DNA from: Noviherbaspirillum pedocola
GTDB lineage: Bacteria > Pseudomonadota > Gammaproteobacteria > Burkholderiales > Burkholderiaceae_D
Direction: 5' to 3'
Length of the DNA: 64,000 nt
NCBI RefSeq assembly: GCF_016632335.1
Contig: NZ_JAEPBG010000011.1
Span: 111,508-175,507, forward strand
Shown: in pieces, positions 1-9,551 of the stretch
Layout: each line of letters starts with the position of its first letter
Numbering within the stretch: position 1 is the stretch's first letter
Translations under genes and position numbers: made by a program
The notes under the pieces: model-generated
Told to the model about the DNA's origin: nothing
Database searches by the model: none
Seen by the model: the letters and a program-made list of their open reading frames with translations, nothing else

Positions 1-1
1 G

Positions 2-889
2 TCATCGCGTACGGAATCTCAAGCCTCCTCACTTGAAGAGACGGCGTCGTCGATGGAAGAACTTACCGCGACGGTCAAGCAGAACGTCGATAGCGCAGCG
101 CAAGCTAACCACTTGGCAACCGCGGCCTCTGAGGTCGCCGTGAAGGGCGGCGCGGCTGTCGCCCAAGTGGTCGACACCATGAACGCTATTGAAGCCGACG
201 CCAAGAGGATTGCGGATATCACTAGCGTCATCGACGGCATCGCATTCCAGACGAACATACTTGCATTGAACGCGGCTGTAGAAGCCGCGCGCGCCGGCGA
301 GCAAGGACGTGGGTTCGCAGTCGTGGCCTCAGAGGTTCGAAGCCTGGCTCAGCGTTCTGCAGCGGCCGCGAAAGAAATCAAAACGGTAATTGGCGGTTCC
401 GTCGAGAGGGTAGGCCAAGGCAGCAAACTTGTTGGCGAGGCTGGGGCGACCATCAATGAGGTCGTCGAAAGCGTGCATAGGGTGAACGACATCATGTCCG
501 AGATACTCGCTGCCAGCCGCGAGCAGAGCGGCGGAATCGAGCAAATCAACCAGGCAGTCGCACAGATGGATGAGGTGACACAGCAGAACGCGGCACTCGT
601 GGAAGAAGCCGCAGCCGCCGCCGAGTCCATGCATGAGCAGGCGGCGTCTCTTGCTCAAACCGTCGCAGTATTCCAAGTGAAATCTCGCACTACTGAGGTT
701 GCGCAGGTTCGGTCAACGCAGCCCTATCAGCCGAAAGGCAACGCGTCATTTTCCACTAGCGTAAACGGGAATGGTACTTCAGATACACTTGCTTCTACGT
801 CGCAAAAAGCGACGACAAGCTTAAGCAGAACACCTATTCCAACTGTCAGGCCGACTCTGACTGACGCCGGTGAATGGGAAGAATTCTAG
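2..889 (+). CDS. Methyl-accepting chemotaxis protein, C-terminal signalling domain (5' end outside window)
   Basis: The frame is open from base 2, so only the cytoplasmic signalling half of the receptor is present. The conserved hairpin tip lies at about 230-390, with the signatures [20 protein letters not shown] and [15 protein letters not shown] that contact CheA and CheW. Flanking Ala/Glu/Gln-rich heptads are the methylation helices. A low-complexity Ser/Thr linker follows, and the protein ends in EWEEF, which resembles the C-terminal pentapeptide (NWETF in enteric receptors) that tethers CheR and CheB. The ligand-binding and transmembrane parts are missing, so the ligand cannot be inferred. 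An internal ATG at 53 is not a plausible start. Confidence 0.93.
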   Translation, partial: SSRTESQASSLEETASSMEELTATVKQNVDSAAQANHLATAASEVAVKGGAAVAQVVDTMNAIEADAKRIADITSVIDGIAFQTNILALNAAVEAARAGEQGRGFAVVASEVRSLAQRSAAAAKEIKTVIGGSVERVGQGSKLVGEAGATINEVVESVHRVNDIMSEILAASREQSGGIEQINQAVAQMDEVTQQNAALVEEAAAAAESMHEQAASLAQTVAVFQVKSRTTEVAQVRSTQPYQPKGNASFSTSVNGNGTSDTLASTSQKATTSLSRTPIPTVRPTLTDAGEWEEF

Positions 890-1406
890 GCCGGCTGTAA
901 CTCTGTCCAATTCCGCCGGGAGGCGATGTGGTCTAGGGGAAAATAATAATCGTATTGGAACAAGGTTACGCCACTGGAGCTGTTGCTGCGTGGTTAAAGG
1001 CAGCTGTACTGGACGCCAAGGTATTCGATGGTCCGAATGCATCCCCCTCCTACTCATGCGCGGGGAAGGCGGCGGCCGGAGCTAACCCGGCCCTTGGCAG
1101 GATGAGCGTACATGGCTGATAAAGCCCGCCATTTTCAGCGCTAAAGCGCGCGCACCGCTTTTCACATCGTATTCAATCCTACGGTGCGCCGTTCATGATG
1201 CTGCAATCAGACGCAGGAGTCCCAATCTGTAGGTCAGTAGGTACGGTGACCGGCGCTGATGCGGTCTTCTACACGAGGCTGAGCGACATGTGTGCAATCA
1301 CGTAAATACGTCTCCCGTCCCATGCTGCTTCCAATTGCTTGATGCGCTTCATAGCGTCGTCCACAAGGGCTTCCGACACTAGAGCGTTTATCGTTCAACT
1401 CATGTT
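890..1406. other. Gap with no convincing gene
   Basis: About 500 bases between the chemoreceptor and the first GGDEF-EAL gene. The only coding-like stretch is a 36-codon reading on the minus strand (1269-1379, GTG start, containing AMKRIKQLEAAWDGRR). It could be a relic of a larger gene. I see no clear terminator. Confidence 0.4.
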
Positions 1407-3842
1407 TTAACTGAGTTCACTGCGTGCAAAGTCGAGAAATTCTTGCGGCGGCAAAGCCTCGGAATAGAAGTAACCTTGCCCATAATCGCAACCGGCTTGA
1501 ATAAGATAGTCTAATTGGTGTTGCGTTTCGATACCTTCAGCGATGACCTTTTTGTTCAGTTTATGCGCCATTGCGATAATCGTTTCTGTGATTGCACGAC
1601 TGCCTTGGTTGGAAGCAAGATTTTGTACAAACGATTTGTCAATTTTTATGTAATCAATGTCGAATTTATGAAGATAAGACATTGAAGAGTAGCCAGTCCC
1701 GAAATCATCCAGAGCCAATTGAATTTTCGCTTTTTTTAGTTCGTCGAAGCGCTCCTGCACTTTAGGCGAAGCGTTCAACAGGACGCCTTCGGTGATTTCA
1801 ACGACAATTCGCTCCCCCGAAAGTCCGTGTTCGGCAAGATGACGTACAAGGTCGCACTCCTCGTCGTCTGCCATGGACTGTATAGGCGACATATTCACTC
1901 CGACTTGAAATTCCGAGTCGAACAAAGATATGGCTTGTTAACAAAATGCGATAGCCTGCCTGCACATCCAGCCTCCAATAGGTATGATAATTCCTAATTC
2001 TTCTGCAAGCGGGATAAATGTGGCAGGGGGGATTCTGCCTAGTGTTGGATGGCTCCATCTCAACAGAGCTTCGGCTTTAACGACTCGTTTTGTTCTTAAA
2101 TCTAAAATTGGTTGGTAGTACACTTCAAACTGGTGAAGTGATAATGCGACACGAATGTCGTTTATTATTTTTAATCGTTCGCGTGCTCCCTCATCCAGTT
2201 CCGGAGTAAAGTAGGAAAACCGATTCTTTCCGTTTTTGGCAACGTGCATAGCCTGTTCCGCCTTGCGGACAAGCTCATCCATTTCGGTGGCATCTAGCGG
2301 ATATAGACTTATCCCGATACTGGCCGATACATAACTTTTAGTCCTTCCTAGGCTGAATGGCAGCGATAAACTACGCAAGATGCTTTGGCACAGCAATTCG
2401 ATTTCTTCCATACGAGAAAAACTGGAGAGAATCACGACGAACTCGTCCGGTCCAACGCGAGCGACCGTGTTCAAATTATTGACGCAGCCTTGAAGCCGTT
2501 TGGCTGCCTCCATTAGCAAAATATCACCTGAATCATGCCCATACAAATCATTAACCGCTTTAAAGCCATCCAAGTCGACAAACAAAAGTGCCAGTCTCTT
2601 ATCAACATGACGACTCTTCTGTATCTCATATTCAAGATACTGTCTGAAAAGGCGACGGTTAGGAAGCGATGTGAGAATATCCAGATGAGCATGTTTCCAA
2701 TTTAGCTCGTCGGATTCTTTTCGAACGGTAATATCGACCAGTGTGCCAGCCATGACGAGCGGCTGTCCGCTTTTGTCTTCCTCAACAATTACCCCACGCA
2801 CCCGCACCCATTTCCACGTGCCATCGTCAGCTTTAATCCTAAATTCACAGGTAGAAAGAGGGATTTTCTTTTTCAAGCATTCTTGAAAGCTTAGTTGGAC
2901 GTTAGGCACGTCATCTTTATGGATAATGCTGTACCACTCTTCCGCAGAAGTGATATGTTCACTTTCTTGTCGCCCGATTATTTTGCTAAATCCACCTGAG
3001 AAGATAAAGGTCTTACTTGGAACGTCCAGTTCCCATATTCCTTCGCCAGTCCCATCAATTATAAGAGACAGCCTGTTACTCAAATGCTGCACCTGATGCT
3101 GGGTCTTCTTAATTGCGGTGATGTCTCGCATCACGATTTGGGTCGCTGGCTGGCCGTCCCAGAAAAGAAAACCAAAGACTGCCTGCACGTCGATGAAAGT
3201 GGCGTGTCCTCGCTTTAATCTTATGTCATGAAGACCTGATGCCGGATTTTCTTCGTTTATGGATTTGAATCCACAAACAACAGTTCCGTACGAATCATTG
3301 CTTATAAATTCCAAAATAGAGTGATTAGGCCATTGAAGCGGGTCCTTGATTCCTAGTAGGTGTACTGCGCTAGGATTGGCGTACACAATACAATGGTTAA
3401 CTTCCACTACAACAGCGTCAGGGTTGTACTCAGTTAATAGACGGAATCTCTCTGCCGCCTGTTTTTTGTCAGTAATGTCAAACATAACCCCTATAACTTC
3501 CCTAGGGTTACCAGTTTCATCTTTAATACTTTTGCCACGTATGGCTATCCAGCGTAACTTCCCGTCAGGGCGCCATACGCGAAACTCCAAGTCGAACGGT
3601 TCACCGCTTTGGATTAGTGGCTCAAGCGGTTCACGGAATTTTTCCAAATCGTCTTTGTGCGTGTACGTAAAGAGATACTCGAAAGGGATAATTGTTTCCG
3701 TCTCGCCATGACCAAGAATTTGTGAGGTAACTGCGCTTTGGTAGATTAGGCCAGTAGAGAGGTCTCTCCTCCATGTACCTATTTTCCCGGCCTCAATAGC
3801 GAGCGCAAAGTTAATCTCATTAGTGGCGGCATGGTTATCCAT
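1407..3842 (-). pseudogene. PAS-PAS-PAS-GGDEF-EAL c-di-GMP protein, split by an in-frame TAA
   Basis: A cytoplasmic sensor protein of about 811 codons read from ATG at 3842. Three PAS modules (about 15-125, 130-245, 255-375) precede a GGDEF domain (about 380-545) and an EAL phosphodiesterase domain from about 560. The GGDEF signature reads GPDEF, so cyclase activity is doubtful. The EAL signature KAEALLRW is intact. After codon 634 (RQAIAFC) a TAA at 1938-1940 interrupts the frame. The same frame then continues without any shift as QAISLFDSEFQVGVNMSPIQ and runs to the normal EAL end (AEGIETQ, DYGQGYFYSEAL). One base change therefore separates this from an intact gene. It is a pseudogene, a sequencing error, or a readthrough case. 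The downstream half could restart at TTG 1925, but would lack the EAL motif. Confidence 0.85.
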
Positions 3843-4190
3843 CGTAATGTTTCCCGCTATTGAACCCTACGTATTCGAAACAACATCTCCATTCCGATTC
3901 GCGGATAACCTTCTAATGCCTTCAGCGCTTTGGGAAATGAAGTTGCTTCTTATAAACTTGATTTTTAACAAATTTTTGATGGGAATGGCGACTTGCATAT
4001 TGGTGTGCAAAACATCTTAATATTTATTTTGCTCATCAAGAGGTCCATCTGAATTTTCCCCGCTTCTACAAGACGTGGCGTCATGATAAGTGTTGTGGAT
4101 AAACCCTACGCTAGAACTCCTGTAGTGAACGATACTCCAGCGCGCTATGGAGATGCTGCTCGTTGTCATGTTCGAACGCGATGCCCAGTA
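3843..4190. other. Intergenic region upstream of the first GGDEF-EAL gene
   Basis: About 350 bases, AT-rich near 3940-4030. It should hold the leftward promoter of the GGDEF-EAL gene. No gene, repeat or clear terminator was seen. Confidence 0.4.
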
Positions 4191-4517
4191 CTAATCAAGC
4201 AAGTACAATTCCCATGTCTGGCGGTAGTAGTGCACCGTACCGACCAGTTCGTTGATGACAAGCTCATATCCTTCGAGAAGCGCCTTATTACGGGATATCT
4301 GCTCGAAGTAGCAGTTGGATATTGCGGGCACGCAATCCACTTCGGTAGGCGCGTTTACCGGATGGAGTAGTCTCGCTATGGGGACAAAGCACTCAGTCCC
4401 ATGTGTTTGCCAGTGATAGCGTATCTGCAGGCGGCCGATATGGCTCAATTCTCCATTGAGCTCCTCAGCAGTCATCAGCGTCCCCCGTCGACGCAAACGT
4501 GTAAGCAGTAATCGCAT
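4191..4517 (-). CDS. Small hypothetical protein, paralogue of the gene at 5567-5902
   Basis: About 108 residues from ATG at 4517 (a GTG two codons upstream is also possible). No known domain was recognised, and there is no signal peptide or membrane segment. It aligns end to end with the product of 5567-5902: both begin MR-LLT-L--RG, share an IG-L element, then ARLL, a Val-Pro pair, LL-GYEL, and finish with a Gln-x-Trp-Glu element. Conservation over the full length argues that both are real genes. The two paralogues flank the cytochrome gene, and each lies next to a broken GGDEF-EAL gene. Function unknown. Confidence 0.6.
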   Translation of the reverse strand: MRLLLTRLRRRGTLMTAEELNGELSHIGRLQIRYHWQTHGTECFVPIARLLHPVNAPTEVDCVPAISNCYFEQISRNKALLEGYELVINELVGTVHYYRQTWELYLLD

Positions 4518-4751
4518 GTTCACTAAGGTTCTGCGATTCAGGCGTCTTTACCCATGCTCTGGAACAAAATGCCGCTCATAGACACGGTCAGACAGTAACT
4601 AGCAGTCGCACCCAGAAACCAGAACTTTGCACCATCGGAGGGCTGCTTCTTTGACCTAGCTATATACGTGCTGAGTTTCGATATGGAAAAATTGGTAATC
4701 CAAAAAAACAACTATTAAGGAAAAAGAGCAAAAGGCCGGTGCCAACTCGTC

Positions 4752-5453
4752 ATGCGAATTGGATTTTGTCAAAAGTGTTTATATAAACGGTCTTTTAGGG
4801 AATCGTCTTTGGAACGCGATTTGTCGTGCAGCTGGCGCGCCCGGCGGGAGGCAGGTGGCCATGCCAAAGGAGGTAAAGTAACCTCCAGCGACGTCATCAT
4901 GGTGCCGCAGATAATTCCCACAGATAGTGTGTCAGTCGGCCGTGCGGCGACATTGGCGCTTCGATGCACGATGTGTCACGGCGCCCGCGGGATGAGTGAA
5001 GCATATACGCCGAATCTTGCTGGCCAGAATGCGGAGGTGGTGTACAAGCAACTGCGTGACCTGCAGTTAGGCCACCGCAAGAGCGCCATCATGGGGCTTC
5101 ATGCGCGCAACCTTAGTGACCAGGATATGCGCGGCCTGGCAGCGTATTACTCTTACTTGCTGCGTGAGACTCCGCCATCGTCTCTGCTGGGGCAGAGGAA
5201 GGCTCCGCGAATCATCCAAGTAGGCTCACCGATGTTTAATATCGCCCCATGCGCATCCTGCCATGGTGGCAGTGCCCGGAAGACAGCGAGTTCGACGCTG
5301 GAAGGTGAACCTGAGAACTACATCAGAGCCCAGCTATCAGCTTTCAAAGACGGCACGCGGCATAACGACATCAATGGGCAGATGCGGAGTGTGGCTCGTC
5401 AGATGACTCCTGAAAAAGTAGAAACTTTAGCGAAGTACTACTCGCAACGCTAG
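4752..5453 (+). CDS. Diheme cytochrome c (c553/c4-like), no visible signal peptide
   Basis: Two class I cytochrome c modules with haem-binding sites CTMCH and CASCH. They are separated by the usual c4-type spacing and have downstream Met candidates for axial ligands. Such proteins carry electrons in the periplasm and need Sec export for haem attachment. The first ~50 residues are basic and Cys-rich and do not form a signal peptide. Starting at the in-frame ATG 4899 (MVPQIIPTD) also gives no leader. The 5' end therefore looks lost or replaced, and the gene may be non-functional despite an intact haem region. The hairpin at 4869-4886 lies just before ATG 4899. It is flanked on both sides by small paralogous genes on the other strand. 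Confidence 0.7.
   Translation: MRIGFCQKCLYKRSFRESSLERDLSCSWRARREAGGHAKGGKVTSSDVIMVPQIIPTDSVSVGRAATLALRCTMCHGARGMSEAYTPNLAGQNAEVVYKQLRDLQLGHRKSAIMGLHARNLSDQDMRGLAAYYSYLLRETPPSSLLGQRKAPRIIQVGSPMFNIAPCASCHGGSARKTASSTLEGEPENYIRAQLSAFKDGTRHNDINGQMRSVARQMTPEKVETLAKYYSQR
4869..4886 (+). repeat. Hairpin GGAGGT-N6-ACCTCC just upstream of an internal start
   Basis: A perfect 6-bp inverted repeat with a 6-base loop. One arm is a consensus Shine-Dalgarno sequence, so in mRNA the hairpin would hide it. It lies 12-25 bases before the ATG at 4899, too far for an ideal ribosome-binding site. It may be a relic of the original 5' end or a fortuitous palindrome. Confidence 0.4.
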
Positions 5454-5566
5454 CGGCCTCGCATGACTACGTTAAGAGTCTTTCATCGTACGGGCCAAGT
5501 CGGAAAGTGAAGAGTGCTGCAAGATTACGTCGAACGCATGAAAGCGGTTTCAATCTTGGCTGTGCC

Positions 5567-5902
5567 TCACCATTTTCCTCTAATAGGGAAGCGTTCCCAA
5601 GATTGCTTATATCGACACTGTGTTCGATATGGTGATGCAATGCTCAATTCGTATCCACCTAAAAGAATCACGTTTGGTTCTAGTTTTAGAACGCGTGGGG
5701 CAAGCAATTTTGGAACGATGTCACATGGAGCATAAGAATGATTAACTTCGAGAAGTCTTGCTTGTGAAATAAAGTGGTTTGGATAGTCGCTAAAAGGGCA
5801 GCACTCGAAGACAAGATATCCAATATAACGCGGTTCTCTACAAAGTACATCTGGAGCCAACAAAACACCACGCTTCTGTAGGCATGTAAGTAGGAAGCGC
5901 AT
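5567..5902 (-). CDS. Small hypothetical protein, paralogue of the gene at 4191-4517
   Basis: 111 residues from ATG 5902. It shares the full-length pattern of its paralogue: MR-LLT at the start, an IG-L motif near residue 27, ARLL near 49, LL-GYEL near 80 and a Gln-Ser-Trp-Glu near the end. It has more Cys than usual and no transmembrane segment. It is transcribed toward the cytochrome gene and sits about 80 bases beyond the end of the second GGDEF-EAL gene, same strand. Function unknown. Confidence 0.6.
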   Translation of the reverse strand: MRFLLTCLQKRGVLLAPDVLCREPRYIGYLVFECCPFSDYPNHFISQARLLEVNHSYAPCDIVPKLLAPRVLKLEPNVILLGGYELSIASPYRTQCRYKQSWERFPIRGKW

Positions 5903-5983
5903 TTTGTGCTCTCCATCAACTTGGCAGGCTACAGTAAATTAACTAGCTTTTTTGGGAAAAGCCACAACGCATGCTTTCTACTT

Positions 5984-8067
5984 TTAATGTGCATTTCTTT
6001 GGCTTATCAACAGCTGCTCAAATGCCTGCGCTGGTATCGCTTGCGAAAAGAGGAAGCCTTGCCCATAGTCACACCCTGCTGAACGAAGAATGGCTTCTTG
6101 CTCTGGCTTCTCGATTCATTCAGCAATGACTTTCAATCCAAGCCTGTGAGCCATTGCAATCGTGGAGTCGGCGATTGCCCGGCTTCCCTCGTTCTTCTCG
6201 ATGTCACGAACAAAGCTCTGGTCAATCTTGAGATAGTCAATGTCAAATCGCTTGAGATACGCTAGAGAGGAATACCCGGTACCAAAGTCGTCTAAGGCTA
6301 CTTGGATACCTGCATCACGGTAGCGATAGAGCATCTCAGCCACATTAGGCGAGGTGTTGAGCAGCAAACCCTCGGTGATTTCCACTGCAATGCTATGTGG
6401 AGGAAGCCCTTTGCTTTTCAGAACGCCGGTCCAATCTACGGACGCCTTAACTAAGAATTGCACCGGTGAACGATTGACGCTAATTTGGAAGGGGATGCCG
6501 GAATTCTCTCCCCATCGCTCGGAACAGGAAGCAGCTTGCGTGAACACCCAATCGCCAATTTCATGAATCAGTCCCGATTCTTCTGCTAAAGGGATGAACT
6601 GTGTTGGTTCCACAAGACCATAGGTAGGGTGATTCCATCGTAGCAGTGCTTCCGCTTTGGTAATCCGGCGTGAATCCAAATCAACGACTGGCTGATAATG
6701 AACAAACAACTCCTCGGCAGCTAGTGCGTTGCGCAAATCTTGAGTGAGCTGTATTCGCCTTTGTGCCTCGTCCTGCATCGACTTGGTAAAGAAGCGAAAC
6801 TGGTTGCGGCCCGCATGCTTAGCAGCATACATTGCTTGGTCAGCGTTACGGATTAGCCCTTCAGGCTCAAAGCCGTCTGCTGGATAGAGAGTAATCCCTA
6901 CGCTTGCGGAGATATGGGCGGTATCGCCCTCAAGCCAAAAAGGCTTAGCTAGTTGAGTAATGATTTTCTGAGCAACCTGCTCAAAATGCGGGTGGCCATG
7001 TAAGTCAGTCAGGATAACGGTGAACTCATCGCCGCCAAGGCGGGCCACCGTATCAGAATCGCGCACGCACGATGTCAACCGGCGGCTGACTTGGGCTAAC
7101 AGTTTGTCTCCGGCATCATGACCGAGTAAATCGTTGACCTCTTTGAAGCGGTCCAAGTCGATGAACATCAGTACGACTTCATCTCCTTCCCGATGGGCTT
7201 TTCGGACCTCCTGTTCTAACCGGTCTCGGAAAAGGCGCCGATTCGGTAGTCCAGTCAGGTAATCAAAGCTTGCGTGACGCCAAATAATCTCTTCTGTCTG
7301 TTTCTTTTCTGAGATATCAGTAATGGTTCCTGTCAGACGAGTTGGTCGCCCGTTCTCGTCACGAGCGACCACTACCCCTCGAGACAGCACCCACTTGTAT
7401 TGGCCATCGTTGCAGCGCAGTCGATATTCAATGTGGAATGGAGGGCCGCCCTGTACCGTGTCCTGCAGCGACTCTATAGCTGTATGCCGGTCCTCAGGAT
7501 AGATTTTGCTCGCCCAGTCTTCATAGCGTCCCAGCACCTCCTCATCGCCATGTCCTAGGATTTCCTTATAGCGATTCGAGACAACCAGTTCATTGGTTAA
7601 GACATTCCAGTCCCATACGCCATCACGAGCTCCTTCAATCGCGAACTTCCATCGTTCATTACTTGCCTGCAGCGCTTTCTGTGCGAGCTTCTGTTCTGTG
7701 ACGTCGTTGCCCTGAACGAAGACACCAGATACCTTGCCGTCTGCGCCGAAAAGAGGCTGGAAAACAAAGTCGACATATCGGTCGGTCTCGGGCTCCCCCG
7801 CTAGATGAGGGACCTTCACAAGCATTTGATGGCCGATGAACGGCTTGCCGCTGGCAAACACGTTATCCACCAACGCCGCATACCCCTGTGCAGCTATCCC
7901 TGGTACCGCTTCACGGCATGGTCGACCTACCAAGTCATCCCTCCCAACAAGTTGGCGGTAAGCGAGATTGACGACTTGTAGACATGCTCCGGTCCTTGTA
8001 GAACCGCAATGAAGCCGGGAGCCTGTTCAAACATGTCGCGTAGGCGCGCGACTTCGTCTTTGTCCAT
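5984..8067 (-). pseudogene. PAS-PAS-GGDEF-EAL c-di-GMP protein, broken by a frameshift and an in-frame TGA
   Basis: A second composite c-di-GMP protein related to the one at 1407-3842. Reading begins at ATG 8067 with a PAS domain (MFEQAPGFIAVLQGPEHVY). One base is then missing near 7970: the frame changes and the domain resumes as QVVNLAYRQLVG. The main frame carries a second PAS domain, an intact GGDEF (VARLGGDEFTVIL) and an EAL domain (KAEALLRW). At 6116-6118 the invariant glycine of the VIAEGIE motif is replaced by TGA. The frame then continues normally (IEKPEQEAILRSAGCDYG) to TAA at 5984. The largest open piece, 6116-7933, would give a nearly complete GGDEF plus an EAL domain lacking its end. 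Most likely a pseudogene. Confidence 0.85.
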
Positions 8068-8454
8068 ATGACCCCACGTACGCCACAACTATGCACCAAA
8101 TGAAGTTCGTATGTCGGAATGCTCAAGCGCTGTTATTTTGCAGGTTTAGCATACGGCGTCTATATGCGAAAGTCTCGCTCTTTCCCGGTCTGTACACGTC
8201 AATCCGAGCGGTAGCGCGTGGCGATTTCAGCAGCCTGTAAGATATGGCGAGCACACTGATTTTGCGCCTTCATCTCCGAGGCGCGATGTCAAGCGACGAC
8301 GTTGTCCCCGCAAATGTTCGGTTTGCGGGGAATTTTTTCGTTGTATAGGGCAGCGCCGCTGAACTAAACGGGTTTTTGCTTTGCCTGGGAATAGCGTTGC
8401 GTAGCAGCAGGTACGTTTTGCAACTTTTAGCTAAGCAGCTTGGAAGGGAATGCG
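8068..8454. other. Intergenic region with an orphan terminator
   Basis: About 390 bases between a leftward pseudogene and a rightward gene. It contains the strong terminator described separately, with no protein gene before it on that strand. This leaves room for a short transcript starting somewhere around 8100-8250. I found no tRNA-like fold. Confidence 0.4.
8306..8338 (+). terminator. Strong rho-independent terminator with no obvious upstream gene
   Basis: Perfect 9-bp stem CCCCGCAAA / TTTGCGGGG with a 7-base loop, followed by AATTTTTT. The orientation is rightward. No rightward gene precedes it, so it either ends a small RNA or is left over from a deleted gene. It also insulates the gene that starts at 8455. 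Confidence 0.85.
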
Positions 8455-9003
8455 ATGCATTGGATAGACCCAGCTTCTTTGCCGGAGAAGAAAGGCAAGG
8501 TGACTCAATTTCTAGTCAACCCACATGGCGACCTTGACGGCCTTGTACTCGGCCGTTCGACTCTTGTGCACTTTCCTCCCCATTTGAGTCGACAGGTAGC
8601 TCGACATATCAGCGTTGGCTCAACAGTCCGCGTGCGGGGTGTAAAACCGCGGGGGGCTGATGTGCTAGCAGCAGTTTCACTGACCTCCCAAGATAATGTC
8701 GTGATTACCGATGACGGACCAGACGCTGCTACGCACGGCATACATTCGGTTGAACGCGCACGGAAGCATGGCGAAGCTACGGGACGCGTAACGCTATCGC
8801 TCTTTGGACCAAAGGGCGAGTTGCGTGGGGCGCTGCTGGAAAGCGGCACTTCATTACGCATGCCTCCGCATGCCGCAAGCGAACTGGCCGACTATTTGAC
8901 CCCGGGTGCTTGTATCCATGCATGGGGTTCAGTGGTAAAGACCCGGCATGGAACGACCCTCGATGTCGAATCAATCGCCTTTGGGGACGAACAAGATGAA
9001 TAG
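8455..9003 (+). CDS. Hypothetical protein with an internally duplicated domain
   Basis: About 182 residues, starting at ATG 8455. GGAAGGGA at 8442-8449 is a good ribosome-binding site and rules against the TTG at 8440. The protein is two similar halves joined by a charged linker. Each half has a V/T-rich strand followed by a nucleus like NPHGDLDG or GPKGELRG, then V-FPPHLS--VA or L-MPPHAAS-LA, then a G--V-V-G strand. The pattern suggests two small beta-barrel (OB-like) domains, possibly binding nucleic acid, but this is inference from secondary-structure pattern only. No signal peptide. It sits alone between a terminator and the next gene. Confidence 0.7.
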   Translation: MHWIDPASLPEKKGKVTQFLVNPHGDLDGLVLGRSTLVHFPPHLSRQVARHISVGSTVRVRGVKPRGADVLAAVSLTSQDNVVITDDGPDAATHGIHSVERARKHGEATGRVTLSLFGPKGELRGALLESGTSLRMPPHAASELADYLTPGACIHAWGSVVKTRHGTTLDVESIAFGDEQDE

Positions 9004-9161
9004 AAATACTTGGTTTTGGTGCACCAGCTTCGGCCAAGTATTCGTCTTACGATGATGGATTGCAACACATTGTAATTATGGTCATCGATGCGCGAGCGAG
9101 AACGTTCTTGGAAGGGCAAAGGCACTATTTCCTTTGCCCCAACCATGAAAGTGAATTCAAA

Positions 9162-9464
9162 ATGAAGAAAGCTCTCGTCGTCGCCGCTCTGTTCGCCGTC
9201 GCTGGTATCGCCTCTGCGCAAAACGCTGCAACCGCTCCGGCTGCACCGACCGTTTCGGCCGCGCCGGCTGTTTCTACTGCACCGGCAAACGCTGCTGAAG
9301 CGAATAAGGCAGCTCCGGCTGCGGCGCCGGCCAAGGCGGTGAAGCACAAGAAAGCGCACACCAAGAAGCATGCGAAGTCGGCGAAGAAGGACGACCAGGC
9401 GAAAGCGGAAACTAACGCCCCGGTGGCGAAGGCCGACGCAGCTGCGACGCCCGCCGCGAAGTAA
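9162..9464 (+). CDS. Small exported Ala/Pro/Lys-rich protein
   Basis: About 100 residues. The N-terminus MKKALVVAALFAVAGIASAQ is a textbook signal peptide, which fixes the start at 9162 over upstream in-frame codons. The mature part is low complexity: an Ala/Pro/Val segment, then a Lys/His-rich stretch (KHKKAHTKKHAKSAKK), then Ala/Asp/Lys. It resembles histone-H1-like or acid-shock-type periplasmic proteins, which may bind polyanions. No catalytic motif. It ends just before a bidirectional terminator. Confidence 0.75.
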   Translation: MKKALVVAALFAVAGIASAQNAATAPAAPTVSAAPAVSTAPANAAEANKAAPAAAPAKAVKHKKAHTKKHAKSAKKDDQAKAETNAPVAKADAAATPAAK

Positions 9465-9489
9465 TTGCTGTTTTCTGTTCGTAGTTTTC

Positions 9490-9528
9490 AAATGAGATGA
9501 AGCCCGCATTGCGGGCTTCATCTCATTT
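9490..9528. terminator. Perfect 18-bp stem terminator between convergent genes
   Basis: The arm at 9490-9507 is an exact reverse complement of 9511-9528, with a 3-base ATT loop and a GC-rich top (GCCCGC/GCGGGC). The AAAT/ATTT base of the stem is symmetric. It can therefore stop transcription of both the exported-protein gene and the convergent exonuclease gene. Confidence 0.85.
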
Positions 9529-9551
9529 CATCATGGGGCAATGCTGCCGTC

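Noticed and set aside
329..676. Open frames opposite the chemoreceptor gene
   Set aside because: They are antisense shadows of a strongly conserved coding region and carry no ribosome-binding site or protein-like pattern.
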